Part shown: in pieces, positions 16,803 to 24,472 of the stretch
How the letters are laid out: each line of letters begins with the position of its first letter
Position numbering within the stretch: position 1 is the first letter of the stretch
NCBI GenBank assembly: GCA_036960175.1
Contig: JBALWH010000002.1
Coordinates: 1 to 64,000 of the forward strand
Direction of reading: 5' to 3'
From: Motiliproteus sp036960175
GTDB lineage: Bacteria > Pseudomonadota > Gammaproteobacteria > Pseudomonadales > Balneatricaceae
Length of the DNA stretch: 64,000 nt
The notes under the pieces: model-generated
Seen by the model: the letters and a program-made list of their open reading frames with translations, nothing else
What the model was told of the DNA's origin: nothing
Databases searched by the model: none
Program-made: the position numbers and the translations under genes

Positions 16803-16925
16803 AAGTTGCCTGCTGATATATTCGATTACATCGAGTGTTTCTACAATCGAAAGCGCCGCCATGGCTACTTAGGCTATGTCTGTCCGGTGGACTTTGAAAA
16901 CAGGACAACCGGACAACCGGACTGA
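16803..16925 (+). pseudogene. IS3-family transposase OrfB, C-terminal remnant
   Basis: The frame encodes DIFDYIECFYNRKRRHGYLG followed by YVCPVDFE and a stop at 16,923-16,925. The segment Y-I-E-x-F-Y-N-R-x-R-R-H-x-x-L-G-Y-x-x-P-x-x-F-E is the hallmark of the end of the IS3-family integrase domain, just behind the catalytic Glu. All upstream parts are lost, so the element is dead. Confidence 0.8.
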
Positions 16926-17402
16926 GTTAATGGTCCATTTTATTGGGGCAAAACCAGGCAACCCAAAACGGCCGACCACCTATCCCATAGACTTCCGGAT
17001 TGGGCGCAGGAGCTGAAGTTAGCTGATACAGCATTAGCTATTCACTCCCGGTCGGTAGATCAACCTCACAACCATAGTCAGGTTGAATGTGTTTCATACT
17101 GAGAGGCCCGTTAGGCCTGATCAGTAATCGAATATTCCTCCAGGATGAGGGCCGCTTAGTCGCAGCTCTTGCCGTTACCGAACGCTCAGAACAGTGAAAC
17201 CAGCGTCCGCTTCCATGCTTCTGACTGGCAAGAACCGTTGCCGTAGCCACAGACCCTAAGTGCCCCCTTTGGGCCGAAACCGGGCGTTCACTACAATATC
17301 CTTTCTCTATTCATATTTTTTGACATCGTTGCAAATGTCAGCTAATACTTACCTTTCGTGATCAATGGATTGATCGATGTTCTTTGTCGCATGGAGGCGA
17401 TT
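16926..17402. other. Stretch without a supported gene
   Basis: This 477-bp stretch has only a 70-codon minus-strand frame (17,038-17,250) of unlikely composition. The first part presumably includes the lost right end of the IS3 element; an 8-bp direct duplication (ggacaacc) crosses its left border at 16,903-16,918. The last 100 bp would contain the promoter of the following broken gene. Confidence 0.4.
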
Positions 17403-17798
17403 ATGCATACCCCTATCTGCTGTACCGACTGCACCGAACTTGGCATCTTTGCCGATGAATTAAAGCGCTTAGCTAACGCGGGTTTGGTTGCTGCTCAACA
17501 TTCTGATATCCAACGCCTTAAGTCCGGTGAATTTACAGTTGATATGCCTATGGGTGAAAACTCCAGTGGTTGCATTCACGTTTATTACCGTGAGTAGGGC
17601 CGCAATCGGTTCCATGGAAATTATTCCAATATCTGTTTAATCGACTACGGTGAAGCCCATAACGGTTTCTGTATGGTGGATGCTCACCATCTTTTTGAAC
17701 TCTACGGTTTCGGCTTCTTCCCTGGTATCGTAGTGAATGGTTGTCATGGAAAACCATTCCCTCTAGTTGGTTATTTCACCGCTATTCCAATCAATTAA
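17403..17798 (+). pseudogene. Unknown gene split by an in-frame TAG
   Basis: An ATG at 17,403, preceded by GGAGG at 5-bp spacing, opens a frame that stops at TAG 17,595-17,597 after 64 codons. The same frame then continues with protein-like sequence (GRNRFHGNYSNICLIDYGEA, later HHLFELYGFGFFPGIVVNG) to TAA at 17,796-17,798, giving 131 codons in all. The start region carries CCTDCTE. The simplest reading is a recent nonsense mutation; the first half might still be made as a 64-residue protein. I do not recognise the family. Confidence 0.55.
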
Positions 17799-18366
17799 CG
17801 CTTTTAGATTAGGAACACTGCGATTCCTAGAAAGTTAGGAATAGCCCGTAGAGTTAATCAGGTCGAGTGAGGGTAGATATCGATAGGAGAAATGAATAGC
17901 AGCACTGATCCTTGAGGCGTCATGTCCGCAGTTGAGGCCACAAGATGAAGCGGTCTACAGCATCAACCTGTCTGGACACATGCGTAATGCCACGTTTTGT
18001 GTCGGTCCCTCTTCCCCTGCATGCACGCAAAGTTGTAACTGAAGATGCTAGTGCCTGCTGAGAATGTGACCTGTGATGGGTGGGGTGGGGCCAGTAATGG
18101 TCCGGAGCTCCGAAGCACTTAATTGATAGTGATAATGACCTGATGGGCTTTGGCAATCGGGAATTCTTGTATCTGGTTGGATCTAGTAGTTTGGCGTGAC
18201 GCACAGATATTGCACAGACGGGACAGGAAATGGCCCGGGGCGAAGTATGGATCAGGAGGTTGTTGAGGAGTAAACGTGACTAGTTAGTCTGTTTGTCGTC
18301 AGCTAACTGTTTGATCAGCCATGCAAAACAAGGCTAAATCGAAACACGTCGTTTTCTTTAAGAGGA
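17799..18366. other. Stretch without a supported gene
   Basis: There are 568 bp between the broken gene and the tRNA. Frames here are short and lack starts with ribosome binding sites. This is where an island end abutting the tRNA 3' end would be expected, but no integrase gene or obvious copy of the tRNA 3' end was found in the window. Confidence 0.4.
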
Positions 18367-18451
18367 TGGTACCAGTGGGCGGACTCGAACCGCCACGCCT
18401 TTCGGCAAAGGATTTTGAATCCTTCGTGTATACCAATTTCACCACACTGGC
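18367..18451 (-). tRNA. tRNA-Leu(CAA)
   Basis: Read on the minus strand, the 85-nt sequence folds as a class II tRNA. The acceptor arms are GCCAGTG and CACTGGT with an encoded ACCA end, the anticodon loop is TTCAAAA (anticodon CAA, reading UUG), a variable arm lies around tgccgaaaggcg, and the T-loop is GGTTCGAGTCC. It transcribes away from queA; a tRNA-Leu beside queA is also found in Pseudomonas. tRNA 3' ends are common integration sites, and here the 3' end faces the accessory region. Confidence 0.95.
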
Positions 18452-18461
18452 ACAGCTTTAA

Positions 18462-18481
18462 CTCTACACGGCTCTACACGC
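18462..18481. repeat. 10-bp tandem duplication upstream of tRNA-Leu
   Basis: ctctacacgg is followed by ctctacacgc in the leader of the tRNA gene, just beyond its 5' end. It is another slippage-type duplication with a 10-bp period. Confidence 0.7.
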
Positions 18482-18557
18482 CGATTTTTCTCTTAGGTTG
18501 AATCATATTACTATATAATTCAAATGCCTATGGTTTATTTTCAACTAGACGGGTTGA

Positions 18558-18597
18558 ATTTTGAATCCGTCGTGTATACCAATTTCACCACACTGGC
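18558..18597 (-). pseudogene. Truncated 5' half of a second tRNA-Leu
   Basis: The 40 bp are nearly identical to the 5' half of the neighbouring tRNA-Leu, from the acceptor 5' strand through the D-arm to the anticodon loop, with a change in the anticodon stem. After the anticodon loop the sequence diverges (continuing with ttcaacccgtc), so variable arm, T-arm and acceptor 3' strand are missing. It is the relic of a tandem tRNA copy or of a recombination event at the tRNA. Confidence 0.8.
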
Positions 18598-18608
18598 CCT
18601 GAAGAGCG

Positions 18609-18617
18609 TGCTATTAT
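18609..18617 (+). promoter_or_regulatory. Possible extended -10 promoter for queA
   Basis: TGCTATTAT fits an extended -10 element (TGnTATAAT) about 115 bp before queA; no good -35 hexamer is present. It begins only 12 bp after the pseudo-tRNA. Confidence 0.3.
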
Positions 18618-18731
18618 AGGCGGCTTTTTTGGCAGGTCAACGGTCCGAAGGATATCATTTTCTATTTGTTGTTCTTTTGGGGCCAAAAGTTGGTCTGTTT
18701 CACTGATTCTGAGTTGTAAATCGTCAAGCCC

Positions 18732-19787
18732 ATGCATGTAAAAGACTTTCATTTTGATCTTCCTGATGAGCTTATTGCTCGTTTTCCTACGGCAGAGCGA
18801 ACCGGTAGCCGGTTGTTGTGCGTTGATGGTGATAGCGGGGAGCTTTGCCATCGCGCCTTTACCGATATTCTTGAGTTGTTAAAACCCGGCGATCTGGCTG
18901 TTTTTAATGATACTCGGGTGATACCTGCGCGCCTTTTTGGTCGTAAGGCCAGCGGCGGTAAAGTTGAAATGCTGGTGGAGCGGGTGCTGGATGAGCATCG
19001 GGTGTTGGCCCATGTTCGCGCCAGCAAAGCGCCTAAGCCTGGCTCAACGCTGATTTTTGAAGAGCAGATTAGCGTTGAGGTGGAGGGTCGTCAGGATGCG
19101 CTCTTTATTCTGGCGTTCAAAACCGAGCAGCCGGTGATCGAGTGTCTGGAGCAATATGGTCATATGCCATTGCCTCCTTATATGGCCCGTGAGGATCAGG
19201 CGGAAGATCGTGAACGCTATCAAACTGTTTATGGTCATCGCCAGGGTGCGGTTGCGGCGCCGACGGCAGGTTTGCACTTTGATACCAAGACCTTGCAAAC
19301 CTTGACCGAGAAGGGTGTTGAGCAAGCGTTTGTGACGCTGCACGTGGGGGCGGGGACTTTTCAGCCGGTGCGGGTTGATCAGATTCAAGATCACCAGATG
19401 CATTCTGAATATATTGAAGTTAATCAGCAGGTCTGCGACCAGATTGCGGCGACCAAGACCCGTGGCGGTCGGGTGGTGGCGATCGGTACGACGAGTGTTC
19501 GTTGTTTGGAGAGTGCCGCTAAGCACAGTGGCACGGCAGAAGGTGGTGAGCTGAAGCCGTATATGGGGGATACCGATATATTTATCTTTCCCGGTTACGA
19601 GTTTCAGTTGATTGATGCCATGGTGACTAATTTCCATTTGCCGGAATCTACGTTGTTGATGCTGGTGAGCGCTTTTGCCGGCGCTGATCATATTCGTCAC
19701 GCTTATCGGCAGGCGGTGGCCAATAAATACCGTTTTTACAGCTATGGCGATGCGATGTATCTCACTCGTCAAATCCAGGGCAAATAG
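18732..19787 (+). CDS. queA: S-adenosylmethionine:tRNA ribosyltransferase-isomerase
   Basis: QueA moves the ribosyl group of SAM to preQ1 in the anticodon wobble position of tRNAs for Tyr, His, Asn and Asp, giving epoxyqueuosine. The protein has 351 residues, the normal length. It starts with the typical DFHFDLPDELIARFP and contains GRKASGGKVEMLVERVL, YGHMPLPPYMAR, VAAPTAGLHFD and HVGAGTFQPV, all family signatures. The next gene, tgt, begins 10 bp later, so the two queuosine genes form one operon. Confidence 0.97.
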   Translation: MHVKDFHFDLPDELIARFPTAERTGSRLLCVDGDSGELCHRAFTDILELLKPGDLAVFNDTRVIPARLFGRKASGGKVEMLVERVLDEHRVLAHVRASKAPKPGSTLIFEEQISVEVEGRQDALFILAFKTEQPVIECLEQYGHMPLPPYMAREDQAEDRERYQTVYGHRQGAVAAPTAGLHFDTKTLQTLTEKGVEQAFVTLHVGAGTFQPVRVDQIQDHQMHSEYIEVNQQVCDQIAATKTRGGRVVAIGTTSVRCLESAAKHSGTAEGGELKPYMGDTDIFIFPGYEFQLIDAMVTNFHLPESTLLMLVSAFAGADHIRHAYRQAVANKYRFYSYGDAMYLTRQIQGK

Positions 19788-19796
19788 GAGTTATCG

Positions 19797-20930
19797 ATGT
19801 CCAAAGAATGTTTTATGTCCTATGAGTTGATGGCGACCGATGGTAAAGCGCGTCGCGGTCGTCTTAGCTTTCCTCGCGGAGATGTAGAAACCCCGGCGTT
19901 TATGCCGGTGGGTACCTACGGCACGGTCAAAGGTATGCTGCCCCGCGATATCGAAGAGATCGGTGCCCATATGATTCTGGGAAATACCTTTCATTTGATG
20001 CTGCGTCCCGGAACTGAGGTGGTTAAGGCTCATGGCGATCTGCATGATTTTATCCAGTGGCAGGGGCCTATTCTGACTGATTCTGGTGGTTTCCAGGTGT
20101 TTAGTCTCGGAGATATGCGCAAGATCACCGAGAAAGAGGTGAAGTTTCAGTCTCCGGTGGATGGTTCTCCCGTGGTCCTGAGCCCGGAGATCTCCATGCA
20201 GGTGCAGCGCGATCTGGGTGCCGATGTGGTCATGATCTTTGATGAATGTACGCCTTATCCAGCCACTGAGCAGCAGGCCGCAGACTCCATGCGTCTGTCG
20301 CTGCGCTGGGCTCAACGCAGTAAGGATGCCCATGGCGATAACCCTGCGGCGTTATTCGGTATCGTTCAGGGTGGTATGTACCCTGAATTACGAGATGAAT
20401 CCTTGCAGGGGTTAACCACTATTGGTTTTGATGGTTATGCCATCGGCGGTCTTTCTGTTGGCGAGCCTAAAGACGAGATGATTAAGATTCTCGATCATAC
20501 GACGCCACAGATGCCGGCCGATCGGCCACGCTATTTGATGGGTGTGGGCCGTCCTGAAGACCTGGTAGAAGGTGTGCGTCGCGGTGTGGATATGTTCGAC
20601 TGTGTGATGCCTACTCGCAACGCCCGTAACGGCCATCTATTTACCTCGGATGGGGTGATTAAGATCCGTAATGCGGCGCATCGTCATGACGACAGTCCAC
20701 TGGATGCTGAGTGCGATTGCTACACGTGCAAGAACTTCAGTCGTGCTTATCTGCATCATCTGGATAAGTGTAAGGAAATGCTGGGCGCTCAGCTCAATAC
20801 CATCCACAATCTGCGTTACTATCAAAACCTGATGAGCGGATTGCGGTCTGCTATTGAACAGGGTAAATTGACCGACTTCGTAGACCAGTTTTACCGCAAG
20901 CGCGGGCAGCAGACACCAGCATTAAGCTGA
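19797..20930 (+). CDS. tgt: tRNA-guanine transglycosylase
   Basis: Tgt exchanges guanine 34 for preQ1 in tRNAs with GUN anticodons, the step before QueA. It has 377 residues, the usual length. Visible are TPAFMPVGTYGTVKGMLP, the active-site region LTDSGGFQVFSLG, the nucleophile loop near VMIFDECTPYP, and the zinc site CDCYTCKNFSRAYLHH near the C-terminus. ATG 19,797 follows GGAG. It is translated from the queA operon and lies upstream of yajC, an arrangement conserved in many gammaproteobacteria. Confidence 0.97.
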   Translation: MSKECFMSYELMATDGKARRGRLSFPRGDVETPAFMPVGTYGTVKGMLPRDIEEIGAHMILGNTFHLMLRPGTEVVKAHGDLHDFIQWQGPILTDSGGFQVFSLGDMRKITEKEVKFQSPVDGSPVVLSPEISMQVQRDLGADVVMIFDECTPYPATEQQAADSMRLSLRWAQRSKDAHGDNPAALFGIVQGGMYPELRDESLQGLTTIGFDGYAIGGLSVGEPKDEMIKILDHTTPQMPADRPRYLMGVGRPEDLVEGVRRGVDMFDCVMPTRNARNGHLFTSDGVIKIRNAAHRHDDSPLDAECDCYTCKNFSRAYLHHLDKCKEMLGAQLNTIHNLRYYQNLMSGLRSAIEQGKLTDFVDQFYRKRGQQTPALS

Positions 20931-21023
20931 TCCGCTACCGGGGCTTGTTTTTTAGATAAGCGTACCCATATAGGTGGGTACTCGATTAAACATATTACAG
21001 AATTGAATTGTTAGGAGACGTTG

Positions 21024-21359
21024 ATGAGTTTCTTTATCTCCCCAGCCATGGCTGAAGGTGCTGCTGGTGGTCCTTTAGGTGGCGGCGATATGTCCAGCCT
21101 GATCTTTCTGGTTGGTTTTGCGGCTATTTTTTACTTCATGATGTGGCGCCCGCAGAGCAAGCGTGCGAAAGAGCACAAAGCGTTGATCGCGGCGATCACC
21201 AAAGGTGATGAAATCGTAACCACCGGCGGTCTGCTTGGTAAAGTGACTAAGGTCGACGAAGATTATATTGCTATTGAAGTAGCTGAAAATACTGAGTTGA
21301 AGTTCCAGAAAGGTCACGTTGCTGCGGCCCTTCCTAAGGGAACTATCAAAGGTATCTAA
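21024..21359 (+). CDS. yajC: Sec translocon accessory subunit YajC
   Basis: This encodes 111 residues with a single membrane helix (about 18-40, SSLIFLVGFAAIFYFMMWRP), followed by the conserved RPQSKRAKEHKALI and GDEIVTTGGLLGKV. YajC joins SecD and SecF in the inner-membrane complex assisting SecYEG. The ATG at 21,024 is preferred to the TTG just before it because it is better spaced from TAGGAGA. It begins 93 bp after tgt. Confidence 0.95.
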   Translation: MSFFISPAMAEGAAGGPLGGGDMSSLIFLVGFAAIFYFMMWRPQSKRAKEHKALIAAITKGDEIVTTGGLLGKVTKVDEDYIAIEVAENTELKFQKGHVAAALPKGTIKGI

Positions 21360-21382
21360 GGCCAGTTTTCTACACCTCTTGA

Positions 21383-21409
21383 AACGCCACTCATTTGTAG
21401 TGGCGTTTT
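21383..21409 (+). terminator. Hairpin with short U-run between yajC and secD
   Basis: AACGCCACT, a 7-base loop, and AGTGGCGTT running into TTTT form a strong stem of 9 bp. It could reduce read-through from yajC into secD or protect the yajC message. Confidence 0.6.
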
Positions 21410-21481
21410 GCTGTTAACAGAACCCATGGTTGTTTAGCGGCGCAAAGCTTGCGTTGTTACGGCCGTAACCAGGGCATCGGC

Positions 21482-23353
21482 ATGCTCAATAAATATCCCT
21501 TGTGGAAGAATCTCCTTATTGTTTTTGCGCTGGTTGTCGGCGCAATTTTCGCAATACCAAATTTGTACCCGGATGACTATGCCATTCAGGTGTCCGGTGC
21601 CAGTACGACGACCGCTATCGACGACAGGCTTCTTGCTCGTGCCGAGCGCGTTTTGAAGAAGGCGAATATAGACGCTTTGGGGACAGAGGTCGGTGCTAAG
21701 AATTTATTGATTCGTGTGAATTCCAGTGACGATCAGCTGAAAGCCAAAGCAGCCATGAGTAAGGCGCTGGGTGATGACTACCTGACGGCCCTGAATCTGG
21801 CGCCAACGACCCCGGACTGGCTGACTTCTCTAGGTGCTGGGCCCATGAAGTTGGGCCTGGACTTGCGTGGTGGCGTTCACTTCCTGATGGAAGTAGATAT
21901 GGTTGCTGCGGTGAAGCAGCGCCTGGATGTCTATGTCAGTGAGATCAAAAGCCGTCTGCGAACTGAGAAACTGCGTTATCGCGGTGTGACGTCTCAGCCT
22001 GACGGCAGCTTGCTGATTAAGTTCAAGACCGCCGAAGACCGTGATGAGGCGCGTTCGTTGTTGCGTCGTGAATTTTCTGAGTTCCTGCTGACGCCAGTGG
22101 ATGAGGCTGACAACGCATTGCTGAATGTCACCCTGACCGAAGCTCAGGTTCGTGATATCGAGGATTACGCCATCAAGCAAAACCTGACGACCATCCGTAA
22201 TCGGGTGAACGAGTTGGGTGTGGCGGAGCCGTTGGTGCAGCGTCAAGGACGTAATCGTATTGTGATCCAGCTCCCGGGAGTCCAGGATACCGCTACGGCA
22301 AAACGTATTTTGGGTAAAACCGCGAACCTTGAATTCCGTCTGGAAGCTAAAACCGACGCTGCCCGTAGCAGTACCGAGAGCTTCGAGTTCCGTGAAGAAG
22401 GTCGCCCCGATGCCACCATCGAAAAAGATGTCATCATCACTGGCAGTAGCGTTTCCAACGCTCAGGCCAACTTCGATGAAAACGGCATGCCTCAGGTCTC
22501 CATTACCCTGGATTCCAAAGGCGGCAAAATGATGAACCGAATTACTCGCAACGCCATCAAACGGCGCATGGCCGTGCTGTTTATCGAGCATAAAAGCCGT
22601 ACTCGTGATGTGATGGTAGACGGCGTTAAGGTAGAAAAGCGCTTTCCTTACGTCGAGAAGAAGATCATCAGCCTGGCGACTATTCAATCGCCACTGGGTA
22701 ACAGCTTCCGCATTACCGGTCTGGACGGACAGGGTGAGTCTTCAGAGCTGGCATTGCTATTACGTGCCGGTGCGTTGGCTGCACCTATTTACTTCGTTGA
22801 GGAACGTACTGTCGGTCCAAGCCTGGGTCAGCAGAATATCGATTTGGGCTTCATCTCGGTGCAGATCGGCCTCGGTCTTGTGCTGCTGTTTATGGCGCTC
22901 TATTACAGGGTTTTTGGTCTGATTGCTAATGTTGCGCTGGTTCTTAACCTGGCTATTCTGGTGGCGGTGATGTCGATGTTATCGGCGACGCTGACGCTGC
23001 CGGGGATAGCCGGTATCGTGCTAACGGTGGGTATGGCGGTGGATGCCAATGTGCTTATTTTCTCGCGAATAAAGGAAGAGCTGAAAAATGGCTTGCCGCC
23101 GCAGTCGGCTATTCATGCCGGTTACGAGCGTGCTTTCTCGACCATTTTTGATGCCAACATTACTACTCTGGTGGTAGCGTTGATTCTGTTTGCCGTGGGT
23201 ACCGGGCCGGTGAAAGGGTTTGCGGTGACACTGTCTATCGGCATCATTACCTCGATGTTTACCTCCATTGTGGTGAGTCGCGCTCTGGTTAATGCGATCT
23301 ATGGTGGTCGTGCTGTTAAGAAACTGTCGATCGGATGGGGGGATAGACCATGA
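21482..23353 (+). CDS. secD: Protein translocase subunit SecD
   Basis: SecD, with SecF, uses the proton motive force to pull secreted proteins through SecYEG. It has 623 residues from ATG 21,482 (MLNKYPLWKNLL); the GTG/TTG starts upstream are less likely. It has one N-terminal membrane helix, a large periplasmic part with the D1 segment LGLDLRGGVHFLMEVD, and a C-terminal membrane bundle including GIAGIVLTVGMAVDANVLIF. The stop overlaps secF by 4 bp. Confidence 0.96.
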   Translation: MLNKYPLWKNLLIVFALVVGAIFAIPNLYPDDYAIQVSGASTTTAIDDRLLARAERVLKKANIDALGTEVGAKNLLIRVNSSDDQLKAKAAMSKALGDDYLTALNLAPTTPDWLTSLGAGPMKLGLDLRGGVHFLMEVDMVAAVKQRLDVYVSEIKSRLRTEKLRYRGVTSQPDGSLLIKFKTAEDRDEARSLLRREFSEFLLTPVDEADNALLNVTLTEAQVRDIEDYAIKQNLTTIRNRVNELGVAEPLVQRQGRNRIVIQLPGVQDTATAKRILGKTANLEFRLEAKTDAARSSTESFEFREEGRPDATIEKDVIITGSSVSNAQANFDENGMPQVSITLDSKGGKMMNRITRNAIKRRMAVLFIEHKSRTRDVMVDGVKVEKRFPYVEKKIISLATIQSPLGNSFRITGLDGQGESSELALLLRAGALAAPIYFVEERTVGPSLGQQNIDLGFISVQIGLGLVLLFMALYYRVFGLIANVALVLNLAILVAVMSMLSATLTLPGIAGIVLTVGMAVDANVLIFSRIKEELKNGLPPQSAIHAGYERAFSTIFDANITTLVVALILFAVGTGPVKGFAVTLSIGIITSMFTSIVVSRALVNAIYGGRAVKKLSIGWGDRP

Positions 23354-24285
23354 GTGAGACAAATAACGCGGCCATTGGCAAAGTGATTAATTTTATGGGG
23401 CTGCGCAAAATTGCAGCCGTTGTTTCCTTGGTCTTTCTGGCGGTATCGGCGGGTTCGCTGGCCCTTAACTCCCTGCAGTTTGGTCTCGATTTCACCGGCG
23501 GCGCTTTAGTCGAGGTTGAGTACTCTGAAGCCAAGCCGTTGAATGAAATAAGGTCTACTCTGGCTCAGGCGGGCTACGATGATGTGGTGGTGCAGACCTT
23601 TGGCTCACCAACGGCTATTTTGGTGCGCTTGGCTCAGAGTCATACCGCTAAGCTGGGTGATGAAGTTATTTCTGCCCTGCGTACGGCGGCTGGTGTTGAT
23701 ATTGAGCTGCGGCGCTCCGAGTTTGTCGGTGCGCAGGTAGGTGACGAACTGCGAGAGCAGGGTGGCTTAGGCATGTTGTTGGCGCTGGCCATCGTCATGA
23801 TTTATGTTGCCTTCCGCTTTCAGATCAAGTTTTCTATTGGTGCGGTGGTGGCCTTAGCTCATGACGTGCTGATTGTGCTGGGCGTGTTTTCGCTGCTGCG
23901 CTTGGAATTTGATCTCACTGTACTGGCCGCAGTATTGGCGGTTATAGGGTACTCGCTTAACGATACTATCGTGGTCTCTGACCGTATCCGGGAAAACTTC
24001 CGCAAGGTGCGTAAGGGTTCATCGCTGGAAATTATCAATCTGTCTCTGACTCAGACCCTTGGTCGTACGTTGATCACTTCATTGACGACATTGCTAGTGT
24101 TGCTGGCTCTGTTCTTCTTCGGTGGCGAGATGATCCATGGTTTTGCCGCTGCATTGATGATCGGCGTGCTGGTAGGAACCTATTCTTCTATCTACGTTGC
24201 TGCCAACGTGCTGTTGATGATGAACATAGCGCGGGAAGATCTGTTACCTCCAGTGAAGGAAGAGGTCGAAGACGAAATGCCCTGA
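23350..24285 (+). CDS. secF: Protein translocase subunit SecF
   Basis: SecF is the partner of SecD. It has 311 residues with the typical FGLDFTGGALVEVEY near the N-terminus and six membrane helices; VIGYSLNDTIVVSDRIREN is the family signature in the C-terminal bundle. The ATG at 23,350 overlaps the secD stop (ATGA), giving coupled translation. A terminator follows. Confidence 0.96.
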   Translation: MSETNNAAIGKVINFMGLRKIAAVVSLVFLAVSAGSLALNSLQFGLDFTGGALVEVEYSEAKPLNEIRSTLAQAGYDDVVVQTFGSPTAILVRLAQSHTAKLGDEVISALRTAAGVDIELRRSEFVGAQVGDELREQGGLGMLLALAIVMIYVAFRFQIKFSIGAVVALAHDVLIVLGVFSLLRLEFDLTVLAAVLAVIGYSLNDTIVVSDRIRENFRKVRKGSSLEIINLSLTQTLGRTLITSLTTLLVLLALFFFGGEMIHGFAAALMIGVLVGTYSSIYVAANVLLMMNIAREDLLPPVKEEVEDEMP

Positions 24286-24311
24286 GTGGCCGATCGATCC
24301 GTCCTTTAACG

Positions 24312-24346
24312 AAAACGCTGGTCATCGCCAGCGTTTTGTTTTTTTA
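24312..24346 (+). terminator. Rho-independent terminator after secF
   Basis: AAAACGCTGG, six bases, CCAGCGTTTT and then gttttttt form a 10-bp stem with a U-run, ending the yajC-secDF transcript. Confidence 0.85.
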
Positions 24347-24472
24347 AGTGGTAGTGTTTGCATTAAGCCGATTGTACTACCGCAGAAACTGGGCTAATAA
24401 TAGCTGTATTACACCAATACCAGCAGCTTGCTGCCCCCAGTGAAACCCTCTATCCCATAGGAGCCTCGTTCA

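Noticed and set aside
17038..17250. 70-codon minus-strand frame between the IS3 remnant and the broken gene
   Set aside because: No motif, unlikely composition and no start signal.
17799..18366. Integrase gene or attachment-site repeat beside tRNA-Leu
   Set aside because: No integrase motif and no copy of the tRNA 3' end could be found left of the tRNA in this window.
21830..22687. 285-codon minus-strand frame over secD
   Set aside because: Shadow of secD; no motif, no ribosome binding site.
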